A stretch of DNA of 64,000 bases, taken from the NCBI GenBank assembly GCA_022651005.1, contig JALCQD010000001.1, positions 186,001 through 250,000 on the forward strand, read 5' to 3'. This stretch comes from Bifidobacteriaceae bacterium. GTDB taxonomy: Bacteria > Actinomycetota > Actinomycetes > Actinomycetales > Bifidobacteriaceae. Positions 43,311 through 52,282 of the stretch are shown here, piece after piece. Position numbers and translations under genes: made by a program. Position 1 is the stretch's first letter. Every line of letters begins with the position of its first letter. The notes under the pieces were generated by a model. The model did not search any database, was not told the origin of the DNA, and saw only the letters and a list, made by a program, of their open reading frames with translations.

Positions 43311-44186
43311 ATGTTCCAGGCCTTCGATGCCACCGAGCAGGTGACCTTCAGTCTCGATCCCTTCCTTTCAAAAGCCGGCAACGACGCCTCTGATATTCCT
43401 TTCGGAATTCTCCAGTGCCGCACCAACTGCCACATGCGCCTCAACGACCGTGATCTCACTCTCAAAAAGGGTGACATCGCGCTCATCAGCTCTACCGTCC
43501 CCATCACGCTGTCAGTCTTGCCAACTGATCGTCAGGATCGCCCCGCGTTTGTTGATGCGCACCTCTTTCTGCTGCCCATCACCATGAACAGCGGAATGGG
43601 GCCGAATTCACTTATTGACTCGTTAGTGCAGAACAGAAACAACGCGCACATTGTGTTTCGCCGCATCAATCACGACCTCACCAACGGATATTGCGATCAA
43701 CTTGAGCGCCTGGCAACCACCACCCCGCGTGACAATCTGCTGGACTACCAACAATCAGTTCTCGCTGGTCTGCTGCTCACCGAGCTATCTCGCTCTGATC
43801 TCGATGCCATGATGATCATCGAATCCGATTTTCCCGAAAACGATCTGCGTCGCACCCCAGCTGCCCGGCAAGAGGCCCTGATCCTCAACTACATCATGGC
43901 CAACATCTCCCATGTGAGCATGACGGCCGCCGCCGCTCACTTCGGCTACGACACGAATTACTTCTCGCGCCTGGCTCGACGCCTGTTCGGAAAGACTTTC
44001 TCCGAACAGGTGCGCTTCATCCGCATGAATCAGGCGAAGAAGCTTCTCGAACTGAGCTCCCAAAGCATCAACGGCATCGCCGCCGGACTCGGATACAGGA
44101 ACGTCGCCACCTTCGACCACAACTTCAAGGCCTTCACGGGCCTCACTCCCTCGGAATACCGAGAAAGCGCAGCCCGTGAACAGTAA
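43311..44186 (+). CDS. AraC-family transcriptional regulator
   Basis: The 291-residue protein has an N-terminal sensing half with a cupin-like opening (CHMRLNDRDLTLKKGDIALIS) and a C-terminal pair of helix-turn-helix motifs: VSMTAAAAHFGYDTNYFSRLARRLFGKTFSEQVRFIRM, split here as VSMTAAAAHFGYDTNYFSRL and ARRLFGKTFSEQVRFIRM, then INGIAAGLGYRNVATFDHNF and KAFTGLTPSEYR. It is divergent from the flavin operon and convergent with pyruvate oxidase, so either could be a target. The ATG follows a -10-like TAGGGT at six bases without a ribosome binding site, suggesting a leaderless mRNA. Effector unknown. Confidence 0.92.
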   Translation: MFQAFDATEQVTFSLDPFLSKAGNDASDIPFGILQCRTNCHMRLNDRDLTLKKGDIALISSTVPITLSVLPTDRQDRPAFVDAHLFLLPITMNSGMGPNSLIDSLVQNRNNAHIVFRRINHDLTNGYCDQLERLATTTPRDNLLDYQQSVLAGLLLTELSRSDLDAMMIIESDFPENDLRRTPAARQEALILNYIMANISHVSMTAAAAHFGYDTNYFSRLARRLFGKTFSEQVRFIRMNQAKKLLELSSQSINGIAAGLGYRNVATFDHNFKAFTGLTPSEYRESAAREQ

Positions 44187-44211
44187 CGGATTCCAGAGCG
44201 TTCGGAGCACC

Positions 44212-44232
44212 TAGCCGTTAGCATCGGCTAAC
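44212..44232. terminator. Small hairpin between convergent AraC and pyruvate oxidase genes
   Basis: TAGCCG (44212-44217) with CGGCTA (44225-44230), or GTTAGC with GCTAAC around ATCG, can form competing short stems. Without a clear U-tract it is a weak candidate terminator. Confidence 0.4.
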
Positions 44233-44237
44233 TGTCA

Positions 44238-45965
44238 TCAGTGCTGAGCTGCCGCAGCCTGCTTGAGGAAGTAGCTGAAGGGCTTCAGCGCCTGAGCCTG
44301 GTACTTCGTCACAAACTCCTCGATCTGCTTGGGATCCTGCCAGCTTGGGTCAAGGAACATGTGCTCCGTGGTGAGCGGCATCTCGTGCGTGAGCTTGACG
44401 TCGATCACGACGGGCTTGTCAGCTGCCGTGGTCTCCGCGTCCTTGAGCGCCGCCTCGAACTCTGCCTTCGTACGCACGGTGTAGCCCTTGGCACCCATTC
44501 CGTTGGCGACGGTTGCCCAGTCGGTATCCGGAATGTCGACTCCGGAAAGCGGCTGATGGCTGTCGTCGCGCTGCTCCGCCTCGATGTAGCCCAGCGTCTC
44601 GTTCGAGAACACGACGTTGATGACGTGCAGCTTGTACTTCATCTGCGTAAGGATCTCCTCACTCAGCATGGCGTAGCCACCGTCTCCGGACAGGCTGTAC
44701 ACATCGCGATCCGGGTACGTGACCTTGGCAGCGATGGACGCCGGCACACCGTACCCCATGGTGGCGTACTTACCGGAGGTGGTCCACAACTGGTCATCGT
44801 GCAAATCGAGCAAGCGCTCGAAGTTGATGTTGACGTTGCCCACATCAACCGCGAACACGGCGCGAGGAGACGCAACCTTGTTGAGCACGTCGAAGATCGG
44901 CTCAGGACGAACCGGCATCTGCGTGGAGTCCTTGAAGGAGTTTTGCCACGCAACCCAGTTCTTCTTGTCCTCCACAGCTGCCGTATAGAAGGCGGAAGCA
45001 GTGCGGGGTTCACCCGCAGCGATGATGGCACGAAGAGCCTTCTTGGCGTCCGCGAGCATCGGAACGTCTGCGCGACGACGCTTACCGAGCTTTGAGCTCT
45101 CAACGTCGATCTGAATGATCTTTGCCCTCGGGTTGAACAGGAAGATGGAGAACGGAACGTCGTTGCCCACCCACAGAATCAGATCTGTGGAGAAGCCAAC
45201 CTCCGCACCGGGCTTCGGAGCAACGCGGCCCGCCGATCCCAAATATGCCGGGTAGCCTTCGTAGAGAATGCCCTTGGCGAGAACTGAAGATACCAACGGC
45301 ATCTTGAACTTCTCGGAGGCCTCCTTGAGCTCTGCCACAGCGTTCTTGGCACCAACGCCGAAGTAGATCATCGGGGACTTGGCCTCAGCGATGAGAGCAG
45401 CTGCCTTGCGCACGTCCTCAGGATTTGGTTCGGGAGCGATGGGCGCAACATAGGTGTTGGCGTTGGTCTGGTAGGTGTCGTTGATTTGAGCCCAGCCCAG
45501 ATCCTTCGGAACGGTGAGCACGGCGACGCCACGCTTCTCGATGGCCTGGCTGATGGCCTCGTCAGTGAGCTTCGGAATGCTCTCCGCCGTCATGGCAGTG
45601 CGATTCCACACGGACACATCGTCAAAAATGGGTTCTTCGTCCATTGCCTGGAAGAAGTCGATATTCATGCGCTTGGTGGGAACCTGAGCGACAATTGCGA
45701 GGACAGGGACACGGTCGGTCTTCGCGTCGTACAAACCGTTGAGAAGGTGCACCGCACCCGGGCCTGCAGAGCCAAAGCACACGGCGATCTTGCCGGTGAG
45801 CTTAGCGTCCGCCGAAGCCGCCAGGGCACCCGCCTCTTCGTGACGCACCTGAATGAACTTCAACTTATCCTGCTGATTATGCAGAGCATTCATCGTCGAA
45901 TCAAAAGAACCACCAGGAAAACCATAAATATGATCGACACCCCACGATTCAATGACCTTGAGCAT
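44238..45965 (-). CDS. Pyruvate oxidase (SpxB/Pox type), N-terminus interrupted by a stop
   Basis: The enzyme converts pyruvate, phosphate and oxygen to acetyl phosphate, CO2 and hydrogen peroxide with thiamine diphosphate and FAD. GVDHIYGFPGGS, QVRHEEAGALAA (activating Glu44), GKIAVCFGSAGPGAVHLLNG, and the cofactor motif GDGG (427-430) ending FSN match lactobacillar and streptococcal oxidases rather than acetolactate synthases. The best start signal is not this ATG: ATG at 45995 has AAGGAGG seven bases upstream, but codon 3 (45987-45989) is TAA. The frame then continues KISGSDA into MLKV, and these residues align with the N-terminus of SpxB, so a substitution seems to have created the stop. 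Translation may restart at 45965. Confidence 0.85.
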   Translation of the reverse strand: MLKVIESWGVDHIYGFPGGSFDSTMNALHNQQDKLKFIQVRHEEAGALAASADAKLTGKIAVCFGSAGPGAVHLLNGLYDAKTDRVPVLAIVAQVPTKRMNIDFFQAMDEEPIFDDVSVWNRTAMTAESIPKLTDEAISQAIEKRGVAVLTVPKDLGWAQINDTYQTNANTYVAPIAPEPNPEDVRKAAALIAEAKSPMIYFGVGAKNAVAELKEASEKFKMPLVSSVLAKGILYEGYPAYLGSAGRVAPKPGAEVGFSTDLILWVGNDVPFSIFLFNPRAKIIQIDVESSKLGKRRRADVPMLADAKKALRAIIAAGEPRTASAFYTAAVEDKKNWVAWQNSFKDSTQMPVRPEPIFDVLNKVASPRAVFAVDVGNVNINFERLLDLHDDQLWTTSGKYATMGYGVPASIAAKVTYPDRDVYSLSGDGGYAMLSEEILTQMKYKLHVINVVFSNETLGYIEAEQRDDSHQPLSGVDIPDTDWATVANGMGAKGYTVRTKAEFEAALKDAETTAADKPVVIDVKLTHEMPLTTEHMFLDPSWQDPKQIEEFVTKYQAQALKPFSYFLKQAAAAQH

Positions 45966-45986
45966 CGCGTCCGAACCGCTAATCTT

Positions 45987-45995
45987 TTAGACCAT
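45987..45995 (-). promoter_or_regulatory. Two-codon minigene (ATG-GTC-TAA) at the pyruvate oxidase start
   Basis: AAGGAGG at about 46003-46009 with seven-base spacing should load ribosomes on the ATG at 45993-45995, which ends after one further codon. The stop is in frame with pyruvate oxidase, 21 bases before its next ATG. Expression would need reinitiation, readthrough or a reversion. Confidence 0.75.
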
Positions 45996-46242
45996 CGCAC
46001 TACCTCCTTCATGTATTACGACTCATTCACCCTTAACTTGAAAGAGCCGCCAGTATTCCGAGCAGAGTCAACTTTGTCCTCTCAGCTCAGTCAAAACCTC
46101 GTGCACATGAAGAAATCTAAACGAGTGGCCGGCGAAAAAGAATACCTAGATTTATCCCCTTTGTTGCGTCAATCTATCCGAATTACCCAAACGAGAGAAG
46201 GGTCACAGTGAAACTATTGACAAGCCATTCTTCCGCATATTA
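45996..46242. promoter_or_regulatory. Upstream region of pyruvate oxidase
   Basis: About 250 bases without a gene. On the plus strand two AGTCAA elements begin at 46066 and 46089, 23 bases apart, compatible with AraC-type half-sites on one helix face. No firm promoter can be assigned; TTGACT on the minus strand in this area is a possible -35. Confidence 0.4.
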
Positions 46243-46286
46243 AAAAGGGCTTCGGTGGCAAAGTATGCCTTCCGAAACCCTTCTTT
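46243..46286 (-). terminator. Terminator after ribF
   Basis: AAGGGCTTCGG pairs with CCGAAACCCTT (one G-U type mismatch), and on the minus strand the stem is followed by TTTTTAATAT. It lies about 40 bases after the ribF stop and ends the nusA-infB-rbfA-truB-ribF transcript or its last part. Confidence 0.82.
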
Positions 46287-46324
46287 TACAACGCTAGTTG
46301 TGACTTATCTCACTTCTCTGTGTC

Positions 46325-47425
46325 TCACTTCTCTGCGTTCCCACACTGAGACACCGAGGCGGCAACGTCTTTCTTCATCTGCCCCACGAGCTCGTCCACG
46401 GAAGCGAACTTCATCTGACCCCGCAACCGATCTATGAATTCAACACGAATGTGATGACCGTAAATGTCGATCCACTCGTCCGTGACGGCGTTCGCCTCGA
46501 GAAGCCGCGTCTGTTTGCCAATCTGGTCCTCGAACGTTTCCTTGGTTCCAATGGAGATGGCGCTGGGATAGCGATGCACCTCGGTCCCCTGCTCGTCGCA
46601 GTCCACAAGCCATCCGGAATACACACCATCCGCGGGCATGAATCCTTCGATGGAGCCACCGAGATTCGCCGTGGGATACCCCAGGGTGCGCCCGCGCTGC
46701 TCTCCGTGAACAACTGTGCCCTCCATGATGTGAGGACGTCCGAGAATGCTGGCAACCTGTTTCACGTCGCCCAGTTCCAGAAGATGACGAATGTTGGAGG
46801 AACTCCAGATGCGCACCTGCTTGGTGACCTCGATAGTTCCACCCTTGCCATCCGGAATGGTCCCGTTGGGAATGTGCGTGAAACCGGGGCCACGATCATC
46901 CACCACGTCAAGTTCGAACATGCGCGTGGCCTGGGCGAGACGATCTATGGCCTCTACATCGCCTTTGAGTCCCTTGCCCATGCGTGCATCGGCGCCGAGC
47001 ACCAACGTACGCATGCCAAGCTTTGCCGTGAGTTGCCCTAGGAAGAACATGTATGACTGCGCGCCGAACGCCAACGTGTAGTGCACCACAATGAGATGCT
47101 CGATGCCGAGCTCCTCGATCCACTGAGTGCGCTGAGAGACTCCAGAAATCACTTCGTCGTCGAGCGCCGCATCGTCATCGGTAATTTCTGCCCCACTGTG
47201 TGCAGCAGCATAACTATGGACGAGCGCCGGGCGAGGATCAAAGAGAATGGCGACCGAAAGAGCCCCATAGCTTTTCGCGAGATCCACGGTGCGCTTCAGC
47301 ACGGAACGGTGTCCCAGATGCACACCGTCGAATGTTCCGACGGTGATGACGGAGCGCTGCTTGATGCGCAGCGTAGGCCACGTCACAACGCCTTTTTCGT
47401 CTGGGGTCACGGTGTAAATCTTCAT
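46325..47425 (-). CDS. ribF: Bifunctional riboflavin kinase / FAD synthetase
   Basis: RibF converts riboflavin to FMN and FAD. The nucleotidyl-transferase domain starts with VITVGTFDGVHLGHRSVLKR; the riboflavin kinase domain includes MEGTVVHGEQRGRTLGYPTANL and YSGWL. I chose the ATG at 47423-47425 (MKIYTVTP), with AGAGG upstream, seven bases after truB; a longer frame starting at 47452 would overlap truB. The protein has 366 residues. It supplies FAD, the substrate of the ApbE enzyme encoded nearby. Confidence 0.95.
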   Translation of the reverse strand: MKIYTVTPDEKGVVTWPTLRIKQRSVITVGTFDGVHLGHRSVLKRTVDLAKSYGALSVAILFDPRPALVHSYAAAHSGAEITDDDAALDDEVISGVSQRTQWIEELGIEHLIVVHYTLAFGAQSYMFFLGQLTAKLGMRTLVLGADARMGKGLKGDVEAIDRLAQATRMFELDVVDDRGPGFTHIPNGTIPDGKGGTIEVTKQVRIWSSSNIRHLLELGDVKQVASILGRPHIMEGTVVHGEQRGRTLGYPTANLGGSIEGFMPADGVYSGWLVDCDEQGTEVHRYPSAISIGTKETFEDQIGKQTRLLEANAVTDEWIDIYGHHIRVEFIDRLRGQMKFASVDELVGQMKKDVAASVSQCGNAEK

Positions 47426-47432
47426 CTGCCTC

Positions 47433-48491
47433 TTACCTCTTGGAATCATCACTACGAGTGTCTCGCGGGAAAACGGCTATGGGATGCGCTGTTCCTCTCA
47501 TGCTGCCAGGCTCAACGATAGCGCAGAGGCGAGGAGCCGAATGCGCGGAGCGGAAAATGGCTGCCGTGGGTGCAGCCACAGTAGCGTCGATGTCCCGACC
47601 GAAGCCGATTTCGCGCAGCTGCGCCTCGTCGATATCCACAACGGGTAACACCTCTCCGATGACCTCGGTGACATCGCGGGCAGCCTTTGCCACATCTTCG
47701 GCGTCGATATTCGCCTTCAAGCGATGCTGGACCACTCCTTGACGGTCAGTGAAAGTCTTGACTTTCGTTGCCGCCACAGTTGCCGACTCCACGGTGAAAG
47801 CGCCGATACGGGTTCTGCGCAAATAGGTCAGATAGCCGCCTACTTCGAGAAGGGCACCCAGATCACGCGCAAGGGCGCGAATGTAGGTTCCCGCCGAACA
47901 CGTCACGGAAACCGTCACCTCGAGATAATGGGCGTCCGTTTCTGAATCCGTCACAGCGCGCACATCGTTACGGGTGAAGTCGGATATCGTGATTTTTCGA
48001 GCGGCAAGCTGCACATCCTTGCCCTCCCGCGCCAAGTCGTAGGCACGTTCCCCGTTCACCTTGATGGCGGAGAATGTGCTGGGAATCTGGTCGATGGTGC
48101 CTGTCAGGTGATCTGCTATTGCGGCATCTATGGGAGTCGGATCCGAGCTCAAGGCATCGATGCGAGCCGCAGCCGCCTCGGTCTGAGGACCCGCGATATC
48201 TCCCTCGGCATCATCTGTAGAAGTGGAGGCACCCAAGCGAATGACGGCCTCATACGTTTTCGACGTGCCCACAACGTATTTCAACAGGCGCGTGGCGCTC
48301 CCGAATCCGATGACCAACAGTCCTGTGGCCATGGGATCAAGCGTGCCAGCGTGCCCAACGTGGCGCGTGTGAAGGACGCCTCTGCACGCCGCAACAATGT
48401 CGTGACTCGTGACGCCCTTAGGCTTGTCAACCAAAAGAAAACCGGCCGATGGAAGCCGGTTTTCCTCATTCACAGAATCGTAGTCATTCAC
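47433..48491 (-). CDS. truB: tRNA pseudouridine(55) synthase
   Basis: TruB makes pseudouridine 55 in the T-arm of tRNA. The catalytic Asp lies in HVGHAGTLDPMATGLLVI; LLVDKPKGVTSHD at the start and AGTYIRALARDLG are typical. The 352-residue length includes a PUA-like C-terminal region. The start overlaps the rbfA stop by four bases. Confidence 0.96.
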   Translation of the reverse strand: MNDYDSVNEENRLPSAGFLLVDKPKGVTSHDIVAACRGVLHTRHVGHAGTLDPMATGLLVIGFGSATRLLKYVVGTSKTYEAVIRLGASTSTDDAEGDIAGPQTEAAAARIDALSSDPTPIDAAIADHLTGTIDQIPSTFSAIKVNGERAYDLAREGKDVQLAARKITISDFTRNDVRAVTDSETDAHYLEVTVSVTCSAGTYIRALARDLGALLEVGGYLTYLRRTRIGAFTVESATVAATKVKTFTDRQGVVQHRLKANIDAEDVAKAARDVTEVIGEVLPVVDIDEAQLREIGFGRDIDATVAAPTAAIFRSAHSAPRLCAIVEPGSMRGTAHPIAVFPRDTRSDDSKR

Positions 48492-49012
48492 TCTTGCGTG
48501 GACTCCTCGGAATCATCGGAATCATTGAAATCCTCGGAATCTTCAGAATCTTCCGATTCGTCAGATTCTTCGTCGTCCTGCGCCTCATCTGGGTGCTTGT
48601 ACGGATCCTCGTCACCGGCGTACTGCGCGGTGGCTCGGGCCTTTGCCAACTCCTCATCGCGTTTACGAGCGACAGTGAGAATGTCTTCAATCTCAGTGGC
48701 CTCACCCGGAACCTCGTCGAAACGGAACTCCAGAACGGGAGTCAGGCGCAAACCGGCCTTTGCCCCCACATGGGAGCGCAACCGACCCTTTGCCTGCTGA
48801 AGAGCCTGCGCGGCGCGATGCCGCTGACCCTCAGCCTTGTCGGGATCGCCCAGCTGCGTCCAGAAGACGTGGGCAATCTGCATGTCGTTGGTGACGCGCA
48901 CATCGGTGATCGTCACGCCCGCAAGGCGCGGGTCATGCAGCTCAGTCTCAATGGACTGAGCGATGACCCGCTTGACGAGCCCTGCAATGCGAACAGCGCG
49001 TGGATTTGTCAT
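48488..49012 (-). CDS. rbfA: Ribosome-binding factor A with acidic tail
   Basis: RbfA helps mature the 16S 5' end of 30S subunits. The KH-like core (residues 1-125) includes [29 protein letters not shown] and [10 protein letters not shown]. The last 35 residues are almost all Asp, Glu and Ser, a low-complexity tail like the one on NusB in this window. Four-base overlaps with infB and truB indicate coupled translation. Confidence 0.95.
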   Translation of the reverse strand: MTNPRAVRIAGLVKRVIAQSIETELHDPRLAGVTITDVRVTNDMQIAHVFWTQLGDPDKAEGQRHRAAQALQQAKGRLRSHVGAKAGLRLTPVLEFRFDEVPGEATEIEDILTVARKRDEELAKARATAQYAGDEDPYKHPDEAQDDEESDESEDSEDSEDFNDSDDSEESTQE

Positions 49013-51909
49013 GCGCGAGGCTTCTCCTGCATTTCGAAGGTCTCGATGACGTCGCCCACCTGAAGGTCGTTGAAGGAGCCGAGGTTGATACCAGCCTCGA
49101 AGCCTTCCTTGACCTCATTGACGTCGTCCTTGAAGCGACGCAGCGAGGAGATTTCGAGATCGTTGACAGTGACAACTCCATCGCGGGTAATGCGAGCCTT
49201 GGTGCCGCGCTTGACGACACCATCGCTGACCATGACACCTGCGATATTGCCGAACTTGGAGGAGCGGAAGATCTCGCGGATTTCTGAGTGGGACGTAACG
49301 ACCTCTTCGAATTCCGGCTTGAGCATGCCCTTGAGGGATGCCTCGATGTCCTCGATCGCCTTGTAGATGACCGAGTAGTACTTGATCTCCACGCCTTCTT
49401 GTTCAGCGAGATCCGCCACCTGACGGTTCGGGCGAACGTTGAAGCCGATGATGACGGCCTTATCGACCGTGGCAAGGTTGACATCGTTCTGGGTAATGGC
49501 ACCGACGCCGCGGTGGATGACCTGAATGCCGACCTCGTCGGACACCTCGATCTTCATCAAGGAATCTTCCAGCGCCTCGACGGAACCAGAGGAATCGCCC
49601 TTGATAACAATGTTGAGCATGTCGATCTCGGACTTTGCGAACTGCTCCTTGAGGCTCTCCAGAGACACGACCTTGCGGCGCTTGGCCAGCATGGCGGCGC
49701 GCTCGGTGGCCTCGCGCTTTTCGGCGATCTGGCGGGCGGAACGGTCATCGGGGGCAACGAGGAAGAGGTCGCCTGCGGTAGGAACCGAAGTGAGACCCAG
49801 CACCGCGACAGGAGTCGACGGTGTCGCTTCCTTCATCTGCGTGCCGTTTTCATCCAGCATGGCGCGCACACGGCCGTAAGCGGTTCCCGCAACGATGGCG
49901 TCTCCCACATGGAGAGTTCCCTGCTGCACCAGAACAGTGGCAACGGCACCGCGGCCCTTGTCAAGGCGAGCCTCGACGGTGGCTCCGCGGGCGTCCATGT
50001 TCGGATTGGCGCGGAGGTCAAGCGTCGCGTCGGCGGTCAGGAGGACCGCTTCGAGCAGCTTGTCGATGTTGGTGCCCATCTTCGCGGAGATGTCGACGAA
50101 CATGGTGTCGCCGCCGTACTCCTCTGGAACCAGACCGAATTCGGTGAGCTGTCCGCGCACCTTCTCCGGGTTGGCACCGGGAACATCGATCTTGTTGACA
50201 GCCACCACAATCGGGACGTTGGCCGCCTGCGAGTGGTTGATGGCCTCAACGGTCTGCGGCATGACGCCGTCATCCGCTGCAACGACAAGGATCGACACGT
50301 CGGTGAGCTCGGCACCGCGGGCACGCATAGCAGTGAACGCCTCGTGGCCAGGAGTATCGAGGAACGTGATCTTGCGTTCTTCCCCGTTGAGCTCCTTGGT
50401 GACCTGATAGGCGCCAATGCGCTGCGTAATGCCGCCGGCCTCGCGCTCGATGACGTTGGTCTGACGAATGGTGTCCAGCAAGCGAGTCTTACCGTGATCG
50501 ACATGGCCCATCACAGTGACGACCGGCGGACGCGGCCTCAGCTCGGAGTCATCCATGTCCTCTTGCTCTTGCTCGAGGTTGATGTCGAACTGCTCCAGCA
50601 GCTCCTTGTCCTCTTCCTCGGCGGAGACGATCTGGATGTTCCAGCCGATTTCATCGCCCAGAATTTGGAAAGTAGCCGCGTCGAGGGACTGAGTTGCCGT
50701 CGCCATCTCACCGAGATGGAACAGAACCGTCACCAGAGATGCCGCGTTGACGTTGATCTTGTCAGCAAGATCCGCCAAGGTGGCGCCCTGACGGAGCTTC
50801 ACCGTCTGACCGTTGCCCGAAGGAATGCGAACGCCGCCGATGCTCGGGGCCTTCATCTCCTGGAATTCTTGACGCTTCGCCCTGCGTGACTTGCGCGACT
50901 TGGACGACTTGCCTCCCTGACGACCGAACGCTCCAGCAGCACCGCCACGGCCTCTGCCGCGACCGCCGCCATTGCTAGGCCCGGAATTGCTTGCGGGAGC
51001 GTTGGGGCCGAAGCGATTCGGACGCCCGGTTCCTGCGCCTGCTCCGGTTCCCTGGCCGCCCTGACGGTGTCCCCACTGCCCTGGACGCCCCGTGGACGCT
51101 CCACCGCGACCTGGCAGATTGCCTCTGCCGCCGCCACGACCTGGACGACCCCTGTGGCCGCCGACGCTGGGACGCGCCATGGGATGCGGGCGAGGAATGT
51201 CACCCGGAGTGGGTGCATGCATGCCCTGCTTGGAAGCGTAGGGATTGTTGCCGGGGCGAGGACCACTCTGACGACCACGAGCGGGCGTTGCGCCCGATCC
51301 GGTAGGGAGTCCGCCGGTTTGACCCGGACGAGGTGTTCCTGGACGCGCCGGACGCTGTGCGCCGGGACGTGGAGTTCTTTGAGCACCGCCACGACCCTGC
51401 TCTGACTGGCCGTGGGCCGGACGAGCACCAGGACGTGCCGGACGCTGTGACGCGCCGTTACGCGGCTGCGGCTGCGCTCCCTGAGCGCCACGAGGCGAGG
51501 CATTGCGTGGCCTGCGCTCTGTATGCTCGGAACGCGATTCCTGTTCCATGCGCTCTGCAGGATTCATGTGAGACGGAGTGGCAGACCCACGACGCGGCGT
51601 CGATGAAGACTGCTGAACCGCACCGGGACGCGCTCCCTGCATCGGAGCATGAGGAGCCGGATGCGATGCACCTGGCTTATGGGCGGCAGATGCTGCCGCA
51701 CCATGTGAAGCATTCTTAGACTGCGGCTTTGCCGCTGTGGTGTTCCCGTCTGCTGCGGGGAAAGCTGCTTGCAGCTTCCTCACCACGGGTGCCTCCACTG
51801 TGGAGGATGCGGACTTGACGAATTCGCCCATGTCCTTCAATTTATCGAGGACGGTTTTGCTGTCGACTCCGAACCTCTTCGCCAACTCGTAAACGCGTGC
51901 TTTAGGCAC
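49009..51909 (-). CDS. infB: Translation initiation factor IF-2
   Basis: IF-2 places initiator tRNA on the 30S subunit. The N-terminal IF2N motif ([21 protein letters not shown]) precedes a long Gly/Arg/Pro-rich disordered region (about residues 70-340), then the G domain with [16 protein letters not shown] and NKID, and domains II-IV. I set the start at the GTG 51907-51909 (V-P-K-A-R-V-Y), with GGAGA upstream and agreement with homologue starts, giving 966 residues. It is separated from nusA by 370 bases containing two hairpins. Confidence 0.96.
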   Translation of the reverse strand: MPKARVYELAKRFGVDSKTVLDKLKDMGEFVKSASSTVEAPVVRKLQAAFPAADGNTTAAKPQSKNASHGAAASAAHKPGASHPAPHAPMQGARPGAVQQSSSTPRRGSATPSHMNPAERMEQESRSEHTERRPRNASPRGAQGAQPQPRNGASQRPARPGARPAHGQSEQGRGGAQRTPRPGAQRPARPGTPRPGQTGGLPTGSGATPARGRQSGPRPGNNPYASKQGMHAPTPGDIPRPHPMARPSVGGHRGRPGRGGGRGNLPGRGGASTGRPGQWGHRQGGQGTGAGAGTGRPNRFGPNAPASNSGPSNGGGRGRGRGGAAGAFGRQGGKSSKSRKSRRAKRQEFQEMKAPSIGGVRIPSGNGQTVKLRQGATLADLADKINVNAASLVTVLFHLGEMATATQSLDAATFQILGDEIGWNIQIVSAEEEDKELLEQFDINLEQEQEDMDDSELRPRPPVVTVMGHVDHGKTRLLDTIRQTNVIEREAGGITQRIGAYQVTKELNGEERKITFLDTPGHEAFTAMRARGAELTDVSILVVAADDGVMPQTVEAINHSQAANVPIVVAVNKIDVPGANPEKVRGQLTEFGLVPEEYGGDTMFVDISAKMGTNIDKLLEAVLLTADATLDLRANPNMDARGATVEARLDKGRGAVATVLVQQGTLHVGDAIVAGTAYGRVRAMLDENGTQMKEATPSTPVAVLGLTSVPTAGDLFLVAPDDRSARQIAEKREATERAAMLAKRRKVVSLESLKEQFAKSEIDMLNIVIKGDSSGSVEALEDSLMKIEVSDEVGIQVIHRGVGAITQNDVNLATVDKAVIIGFNVRPNRQVADLAEQEGVEIKYYSVIYKAIEDIEASLKGMLKPEFEEVVTSHSEIREIFRSSKFGNIAGVMVSDGVVKRGTKARITRDGVVTVNDLEISSLRRFKDDVNEVKEGFEAGINLGSFNDLQVGDVIETFEMQEKPRA

Positions 51910-52282
51910 TAATTCTCCATTCTGGACCACGCGCGAGTCGGCGCGGTCACATTATTTTTCTACTCCGAAATGACGTGTACTGAGCATTGTCAGTCTCATC
52001 GTGTGGCCATCTCTGATTACCTCATCTCGTAATTATGGGACCGCACGCCTCACGGCATGCATATTCCAACGTCACAGCATACTCGCTGGGTGTATAAAAG
52101 CCCACCACGTTGTGTTGTGAGTGGAAAAGATCGAAGACGTGCAGGTGTTCACAGGAGTTTCTGCGAAACACCCGCACGTAATGGAAGTGTCGTCACAAAT
52201 GGTGCATTTGTGACGACACGATAAATCCTCTAAAAATCAAATCCCCCCGAATATCAGGAATCTTAATCTTTTTAAATCTTTA
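51910..52282. promoter_or_regulatory. Long nusA-infB intergenic region with two hairpins; no ylxR
   Basis: The ylxR (DUF448) gene that usually sits between nusA and infB is not seen. Instead there is a perfect 14-bp stem with a five-base loop, GTGTCGTCACAAAT (52187-52200) with ATTTGTGACGACAC (52206-52219), and a second stem of eleven bases with one mismatch (52139-52149 with 52167-52177). On the minus strand these follow the nusA stop. A possible infB -10 (TATACA on the minus strand, about 52093) lies further down. Confidence 0.65.

Noticed and set aside
46217-46248. TTGACA followed by TATTAA on the plus strand, promoter-like
   Set aside because: No plus-strand gene follows; the AT-rich part belongs to the ribF terminator.
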